Source: JAXLWB01 sp046328715
GTDB taxonomy: Bacteria > Chloroflexota > Anaerolineae > Caldilineales > Caldilineaceae
Reading direction: 5' to 3'
NCBI GenBank assembly: GCA_046328715.1
Contig: JAXLWB010000005.1
Location: 62,001-126,000 of the forward strand
Length of the DNA stretch: 64,000 nucleotides
Shown here: positions 59,252 through 64,000 of the stretch, one piece after another
Layout: each line of letters opens with the position of its first letter
Numbering within the stretch: the stretch's first letter is position 1
Made by a program: the position numbers and the translations under genes
The notes under the pieces: model-generated
What the model was told of the DNA's origin: nothing
The model's database searches: none
What the model saw: the letters and a program-made list of their open reading frames with translations, nothing else

Positions 59252-59899
59252 ATGGAACCTGAAACTCCACAAGCTGAAAAGCCTAAACGCAAACGTGCTC
59301 CGCGGCAGAAGAAAGCAGCAACAGAAGCCACTACGCCGAAGACATCGGCAAAGGCGAAGACAAGTGCGGTCGCTGAGACAGTTACGCCAGAGCCAGCGCC
59401 GGCCATGAGTGCTAAACAAAGCGCCGAACTAGACCGACTGATCCGCGAGTTAAACGAATTGGCTGAGGAGTTGAAGCGTACCGCTCAATACACGCCTCCT
59501 CCCTTCTCGCCGCAAGCCATGGCTGCCCTACTGAGAGAGAACGTCGGCAAGTTTTCTCCCAATCTGCAAGTGCCAGTCCTGAGTGAATTGAAACAGAATT
59601 TGGAGGGAACCAAACCGGAGGATCTACTCAATCCGGACACCTGGAAGGGTATGTGGTATATTCTCAATTACACGGCACAGGCACAATCCGAGCAATTGAA
59701 GACAAAGTTGAGCGAACGTTTGGCCGAAATTCCTGGTGCCAGCGTCCTCTTTGATCTGAGAAGCAGCTTTGAAGGGGCCAAGCCGAGCGATTTCCTCGAT
59801 ATCAACACCTGGAAAGGGGTGGCTTTTATCCTGGATCATACCCTGCGCACCCAGGCCAATGAGATCAAGAAGAAGTTGCTTGGGGGTGAGGAAGAATAA
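59252..59899 (+). CDS. Protein of unknown function with Lys/Ala/Pro tail and two internal repeats
   Basis: 215 residues. The first 50 are basic and low-complexity (KRKRAPRQKKAA and Thr/Ala/Lys runs), like a histone-H1-type tail. A short coiled-coil segment follows (SAELDRLIRELNELAEELKR). Then two copies of a unit of about 46 residues: VLSELKQNLEGTKPEDLLNP with DTWKGMWYILNYTAQAQSEQ, and VLFDLRSSFEGAKPSDFLDI with NTWKGVAFILDHTLRTQANE. Each unit contains the fixed core EG-[TA]-KP-x-D-[LF]-L or F-L, then N/D-TWKG. No known domain is recognised. A GGAGGA box precedes the ATG. The next gene starts 6 bases later, so they are co-transcribed. Confidence 0.75.
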   Translation: MEPETPQAEKPKRKRAPRQKKAATEATTPKTSAKAKTSAVAETVTPEPAPAMSAKQSAELDRLIRELNELAEELKRTAQYTPPPFSPQAMAALLRENVGKFSPNLQVPVLSELKQNLEGTKPEDLLNPDTWKGMWYILNYTAQAQSEQLKTKLSERLAEIPGASVLFDLRSSFEGAKPSDFLDINTWKGVAFILDHTLRTQANEIKKKLLGGEEE

Positions 59900-59905
59900 A
59901 CTTCA

Positions 59906-60241
59906 ATGAATTTCGAACCCTATGTCGACGACTGGCAGGATACGGATCCCCATGCGAATTTCAAGGCCGATGTAGCCGCCTACACCCGGCAGGATCCCTT
60001 GCCCACGTTGCGTAACCTGAGCACGGCAACGGGTGTCCCGCTTTCTTCGATTATCCGCTATGTATTGGTAAAGTATGCTGCCTCGGGTGCGGAGGCGTTG
60101 CTGGAATTTTCGCCGATTGTGCTGCGCCAGATGGACACGCACATTCAAAAGGCGGAGGAGGCAGGCAGTGTCGAGGCAAAACTCGCTGCTTACGAAGCGT
60201 TACGTCAGATGGTGAGTTGGTTGAAACTTGGAGATATGTGA
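59906..60241 (+). CDS. Small conserved-looking protein of unknown function
   Basis: 111 residues, with no signal or membrane segment. The centre (TLRNLSTATGVPLSSIIRYV) looks like a helix-turn-helix, followed by LVKYAASGAEALLE and a helical C-terminus. The opening DDWQDTDPHANFKADVAAYT and the R-Q-D-P-L-P-T-L-R block resemble, from memory, small proteins of the DUF6027 kind found in actinobacteria and chloroflexi; I could not check this. It is co-transcribed with the repeat protein 6 bases upstream and may bind DNA. Confidence 0.65.
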   Translation: MNFEPYVDDWQDTDPHANFKADVAAYTRQDPLPTLRNLSTATGVPLSSIIRYVLVKYAASGAEALLEFSPIVLRQMDTHIQKAEEAGSVEAKLAAYEALRQMVSWLKLGDM

Positions 60242-60276
60242 GTCGAGCAGTCCACTTGAGTTTGTATTGTTAGATA

Positions 60277-60372
60277 GGTAAAGAAGTAATAATGAAGAAA
60301 TAACTTGTAAGTAGCATTTTGCAACCACAATTGATATTACTACTTACCTGTTCACTATTACTTCTTTATTTC
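60277..60372. terminator. Extended hairpin between convergent genes
   Basis: Nested inverted repeats: AAAGAAGTAATAATGAA (from about 60280) with TTCACTATTACTTCTTT (to about 60370), and ACTTGTAAGTAG with CTACTTACCTGT inside. It lies between the small protein gene and the uridylyltransferase gene, both of which read toward it. Confidence 0.6.
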
Positions 60373-60415
60373 CACAACAATAAATAGCTCGCAGCTCTCT
60401 ATTGTTGTACGCGCG

Positions 60416-61906
60416 TTATTGGTTGCCTGTCAATCGCATCCCGTTCTCAAGGAGATAGGGACGATTGAGGCGATGGATGATGTGAATCTTTCCTTCGATC
60501 ACAATCCCTTTGCCAAAGACCACATCGCCTTCCACACGAAGCTCGTTGCAACGAATGAGCGAAGGGGCTCCGTGCGGGAAACGGCGCTTCATCTCTTCAA
60601 TCAAGCCAAAATGGGCGTCGTCGAGGATCACCAGTGGCGCGATGCCATTGCGTTCTGGCGCAAGCTCCAAATGATACTCGTTGCTGAGGAGATAGGCATC
60701 TGACCAGAGGCCGAGCAGGTCGCTGTTCTTTTTCACCGGCAGAAAGCGTGAACGCGGGACGCTCAATGCCTGTGCCCCATCAAAGACAGCAATGGCTGAA
60801 CCCATCGCTGTTTCCAGTTGATAGACCTTCGGCGTGCTAGGCTGGGTAGGATCGACTGGCTTTTCGTTGCGGATCAACGGTAATCCCAAAATGCCCTGGC
60901 GCTGATTGATGACCTCGCGCAGCATGCGCAAATTGACCCACAAATTGTTGGTATTGAAATAGCGATAGCGCTGGATGTCTTGGAACTCCTCCATTTCTGC
61001 GGGCGGACACTGGGCCGATTCGCGCAGAATGAACTGTCCGTCGGGGCGGCGGGCGAGATGTCCACCTTTGCGATCCGCCGCTGTACGTTGCGCAACCTCC
61101 ATCAGAAAGGGCACATTGTGAATGGCCAGATAGCCCAGGATCTTGAGATCAAGGGTTGCCCCTAAGTTATCCGAATTGCTGACGAAAGCATATTCAAAGC
61201 CTGCCTCGATCAATTGATCGAGCATGCCACTGCTGTCAATTGCTGCATAGAGATCGCCATGACCTGGGGGACACCATTCTTTGTCTGGATCGTCGGACCA
61301 TTCGACTGGAGCGAGATCGGCTTTCCAGATTTTGGGAATGCGATGTTGCAGGAACGAAGTGGCAACTTCCTGTTGAAATTCCGGATAGCGAGCAATTGCC
61401 TCACTAGAGGCTGCGTCCGTGCTAAAGCTGTTCATCAAGACCAGCGGCAGCCGTGCACCCAGTTGTTTACGCAAGTGCAGCACCTGGTTGATCGTAATAT
61501 CCAGAAATGAGAGCCCATTTTTTACGGGCAGCAGCGACTTTGGCCCTTGCAAGCCCATGCTGGTGCCTAAGCCGCCGTTTAATTTGATAATCACAGCTTT
61601 ATCGAGCGCCGCCGTTCCATAGCTCTCAAAGCGCTCATCCAACTCTTCGTAGGCAGGCAGTGTTTTTACGGGGCCAGCCACATTGCCGCTGATGTAACCA
61701 GTTTCGCCAGAAACAAGTTGGCGATAATAATGTTTAAAGAGATGAATCACCAATTCAGGCAAGCCATCGCTGCGCATTTTGGCCGCAAATGGAGCAAAGT
61801 CTCGATTGAATGTATATTCATCTTGGGTCGGAGGAGTAGTGTTTGCGTGTTTTCCGACGGTTTGTTGTGTTTCTTTCATGTAAATAGCTTCCATATTGCC
61901 TTGCAT
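60416..61906 (-). CDS. UTP-glucose-1-phosphate uridylyltransferase, UGP2 (eukaryotic) type
   Basis: About 496 residues. It makes UDP-glucose from UTP and glucose-1-phosphate. The nucleotide loop LNGGLGTSMGLQGPKSLLPV starts near residue 119. The metal/sugar site SNSDNLGATLDLKILGYLA and the FNTNNLWVNL block are the family's signatures, and the C-terminal left-handed beta-helix-like part (CNELRVEGDVVFGKGIVIEG) is present. It is unrelated to GalU-type enzymes and related to the C-terminal half of the fusion protein at 37.9 kb. GGGAG lies 8 bases before the ATG at 61906; a TTG two codons earlier is possible. Confidence 0.92.
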   Translation of the reverse strand: MQGNMEAIYMKETQQTVGKHANTTPPTQDEYTFNRDFAPFAAKMRSDGLPELVIHLFKHYYRQLVSGETGYISGNVAGPVKTLPAYEELDERFESYGTAALDKAVIIKLNGGLGTSMGLQGPKSLLPVKNGLSFLDITINQVLHLRKQLGARLPLVLMNSFSTDAASSEAIARYPEFQQEVATSFLQHRIPKIWKADLAPVEWSDDPDKEWCPPGHGDLYAAIDSSGMLDQLIEAGFEYAFVSNSDNLGATLDLKILGYLAIHNVPFLMEVAQRTAADRKGGHLARRPDGQFILRESAQCPPAEMEEFQDIQRYRYFNTNNLWVNLRMLREVINQRQGILGLPLIRNEKPVDPTQPSTPKVYQLETAMGSAIAVFDGAQALSVPRSRFLPVKKNSDLLGLWSDAYLLSNEYHLELAPERNGIAPLVILDDAHFGLIEEMKRRFPHGAPSLIRCNELRVEGDVVFGKGIVIEGKIHIIHRLNRPYLLENGMRLTGNQ

Positions 61907-62272
61907 GTTCAAAGCTCCCTTGCTCGAACGTGTGTATAACTCATGATAACTGGACTCTTGCCCTCAGCCAGAAAGTTGGTCATGAGGCCATTCTACAACG
62001 CCAGTACACGGTTTACGTGTATCCAAATGGGCTAAGCCTGCACAGTTTGCTTCACATTATTCTGAAGAAATCTTTGTGTGCGTACTTGTCCTCACTCAGG
62101 CGATTTCCGTTCGCAATATTGTTGGTAATGATTGATTTGAGTAGTAGTTACTAATTCCTGGGATGGATATGGTTATGATATTTTCTAGAAATATGTCCCT
62201 AATCATAGCGGGTGTAAGCTACTTTGATCATGACAAATTGCTGTTAAACTTCCGCGAAACCGTAATCTACAG
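61907..62272. other. Intergenic region between uridylyltransferase and gamma-glutamyltransferase genes
   Basis: 366 bases; no supported gene, hairpin or clear promoter. Confidence 0.4.
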
Positions 62273-63961
62273 TTAATATCCAACAGCACAACCATCCTTG
62301 CGTGGATCGCTGCCAGCGACTAAGACGCCGGTGGTTGGGTTGCGCCAAATGATCTGTCCACCACCAAATCCAACCCGTGCCAGCCCATTCACCGGCACAA
62401 GATGATGTCCTCGACGACCCAACTCCGCCAAAGTCGCTTGCTCCCAGTGATCTTCGACCAGGATGACGCCACCTTCATCCACAGCGCCGAGACCCATCTC
62501 CGGGTCGCTGATCTGCCAGCGTGGGGCATCGAGTGCCGATTGCGGCGACATCCCAAGATCGACCATATTGACCAACATCTGGAAGTGCCCTTGTGGCTGC
62601 ATGTAGCCACCCATGACGCCAAAAGAGGCATGCAACTCGCCGGCAAATTCACCCTTTTCGTATATGGTCATGGCGGGGATAATAGTCTGATAGGGGCGCT
62701 TGTTGGGAGCTAATGCATTGGGATGGGAAGCATCAAGTGAGAAGAGATGCGCCCGATTTTGCAGGCTGACACCCGTTCCTGGTACCACCAAACCGCTGCC
62801 TGTGCCCATATACAAACTGTTGATAAAGCTGCACGCGTTGCCCTCCTTGTCCGCAGTGGAGAGGTAGACAGTATCCGACTTGGCCATTGGATCGCCCCAG
62901 GGCACTTTGTGCGCAGCCTGTGTAAGGCTGATCTCTCGTCGGCGTTTGGCAGCATAGGCTTGGCTGGTTAGCGCTTCCAGGGGAATATTGAAGATGCGAG
63001 GATCGCACACCCAACGCTGTGCATCGGCAAAGCCAAGGCGCATACATTCGATCATGACATGAGTACGATCCGTCTCATTCATGGCTGCCAGATCGAACCC
63101 TGCTGCTAGGTTTGCGGCAATGATGGCTGCCAAACCTTGACCATTGGGTGGACACTCGTAGAGCCGCACACCCCGGTACTCGGTGCTGATAGCCTCATCC
63201 CAGGTACTGGTGTGTGCCGCCATATCCTGCTCGGTAATCCAACCGCCATAGCGTTGGACATGTTGGCTGATCTTTTTAGCAAACTCACCTCGGTAAATAT
63301 AGGCTTTCCCTTCGGCGGCGATGCCGCGCATGGTTTGTCCTAAGGTGGGAATGCGCATGATTTCGCCCATGCGCGGTGCGCGCCCTTCGATCAGCAGTTC
63401 GTGGCCACTCGGCTGTTGTGGACCGTTGTCTAGATCGCCACTTTGCCAGTCTGGGTCGCGGCGTAGCTTCTTCTCTTGCGTCTTCCAGCCATTAGCGATG
63501 ATCTCGCTGACGGGATAGCCTTCTTCGGCAGTGCGGATGGCTGGCTGGAGTACATCGGCCAGTTTCATGCGTCCATGTCGTTCTAGAAGATCGCTCCAAC
63601 CTGCCACTGTACCAGGAATGCTCACCGAATGCCCAGTGAAAGTTGGCATTTTCTGGTATCCGAGGCGCTGTATTTCTTGGATCGAGGCTCCGGCGGCGGC
63701 CCGACCGGAACCATTGAGCGCTGTAACTCGTTTGCTTTTGGCATCCCAGTAGAGGGCAAAACAGTCACCCCCGATGCCAGTGCTGGTCGGCTCTACGACG
63801 TTGAGCATAGCGGCGGTGGCGATAGCGGCATCTGCGGCATTGCCCCCCGCTTGGAGAATGTTCAGACCGGCCTGGGCTGCCAACGGTTGGCTGGTCGCGA
63901 CCATGCCGTTGCGACTCAGTACATTACTACGACGCGAGTGAAAAGTGTGGTCAATTTTCAT
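62273..63961 (-). CDS. Gamma-glutamyltransferase family protein (glutathione hydrolase-like)
   Basis: 562 residues of the Ntn-hydrolase GGT family. The large-subunit region has NGMVATSQPLAAQAGLNILQ, GGNAADAAIATAAMLNVVEP and TGIGGDCFALYWD. The self-cleavage site is expected at the Thr of KSDTVYLSTADKEGNACSF, where most GGTs have T-T-H; here T-V-Y is found, as in some intracellular or shorter relatives. Downstream blocks MGTGSGLVVPGTGVSLQNR and FGVMGGYMQPQGH (the G-G loop) are conserved. No signal peptide precedes MKIDHTFHSRRS, so the enzyme is probably cytosolic. The upstream gene is outside the window. Confidence 0.92.
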   Translation of the reverse strand: MKIDHTFHSRRSNVLSRNGMVATSQPLAAQAGLNILQAGGNAADAAIATAAMLNVVEPTSTGIGGDCFALYWDAKSKRVTALNGSGRAAAGASIQEIQRLGYQKMPTFTGHSVSIPGTVAGWSDLLERHGRMKLADVLQPAIRTAEEGYPVSEIIANGWKTQEKKLRRDPDWQSGDLDNGPQQPSGHELLIEGRAPRMGEIMRIPTLGQTMRGIAAEGKAYIYRGEFAKKISQHVQRYGGWITEQDMAAHTSTWDEAISTEYRGVRLYECPPNGQGLAAIIAANLAAGFDLAAMNETDRTHVMIECMRLGFADAQRWVCDPRIFNIPLEALTSQAYAAKRRREISLTQAAHKVPWGDPMAKSDTVYLSTADKEGNACSFINSLYMGTGSGLVVPGTGVSLQNRAHLFSLDASHPNALAPNKRPYQTIIPAMTIYEKGEFAGELHASFGVMGGYMQPQGHFQMLVNMVDLGMSPQSALDAPRWQISDPEMGLGAVDEGGVILVEDHWEQATLAELGRRGHHLVPVNGLARVGFGGGQIIWRNPTTGVLVAGSDPRKDGCAVGY

Positions 63962-64000
63962 GATTGTTCAATCTTGCTTGGTGGAACGATTCAGTCTGTC

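Overview
The window looks like a chromosomal segment of a filamentous, Gram-positive-like Chloroflexota bacterium (probably the Anaerolineae/Caldilineales side). This is an inference from several traits together. A SpoVS homologue occurs with no sporulation genes around it. There is a sigma factor / zinc-finger anti-sigma / TPR-CHAT operon. Four secreted proteins end in the same short tail (acidic DETDEP-like stretch, then K/R-x-F-x-P-L/F-V), a tail I associate with this phylum. One secreted protein has a very long Thr-Pro linker, and large peptide/sugar ABC systems are present. Housekeeping genes (sucCD, rsgA, maf, smpB, uvrD/pcrA) are intact and I see no insertion sequence, phage, CRISPR array, rRNA or tRNA gene.

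Layout. 1-3.9 kb: the tail of an unknown gene, an HlyD-type adaptor, an exported SH3b protein, and a minus-strand trio in which two 85-residue paralogues of unknown function flank a spoVS gene. 3.9-10.5 kb: a complete family-5 (Opp/Dpp-type) ABC importer on the minus strand with a hairpin separating the lipoprotein gene from the permeases. 10.6-15.7 kb: a plus-strand operon of an ECF-like sigma factor, a soluble zinc-finger anti-sigma-like protein and a TPR-CHAT caspase-like protease. 15.7-23.2 kb: sucCD, a Nudix hydrolase, a PcrA-type helicase, RsgA and Maf. 23.3-27.2 kb: two cell-surface proteins. 27.8-29.7 kb: Gfo/Idh/MocA oxidoreductase plus ThuA-like protein. 30-36.4 kb: two two-component systems pointing at each other. 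36.8-37.8 kb: two small membrane proteins.

37.9-42.1 kb: a large fusion of a fucokinase-like GHMP kinase and a UDP-sugar pyrophosphorylase, with a GalU-like nucleotidyltransferase. 42.4-46.1 kb: tandem secreted paralogues. 46.7-53.9 kb: two S41 peptidases, smpB, a divergent Tgt, a homologue of the 16S rRNA G1405-N7 methyltransferases (ArmA/Rmt type), a nucleoside hydrolase and a ROK kinase. 54.1 kb: the third 85-residue paralogue. 54.6-59.1 kb: a MarR regulator with a heterodimeric ABC exporter that has one degenerate ATP site. 59.2-60.2 kb: two small proteins of unknown function. 60.4-64 kb: a UGP2-type UTP-glucose-1-phosphate uridylyltransferase and a gamma-glutamyltransferase.

Candidates for undescribed biology, in order: the sigma/anti-sigma/CHAT module; the shared C-terminal surface tail; the kinase-pyrophosphorylase fusion; the three-member 85-residue family tied to SpoVS; and the environmental G1405 methyltransferase coupled to a nucleoside hydrolase. 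All assignments come from reading motifs by eye. No database search, structure prediction or folding program was run.
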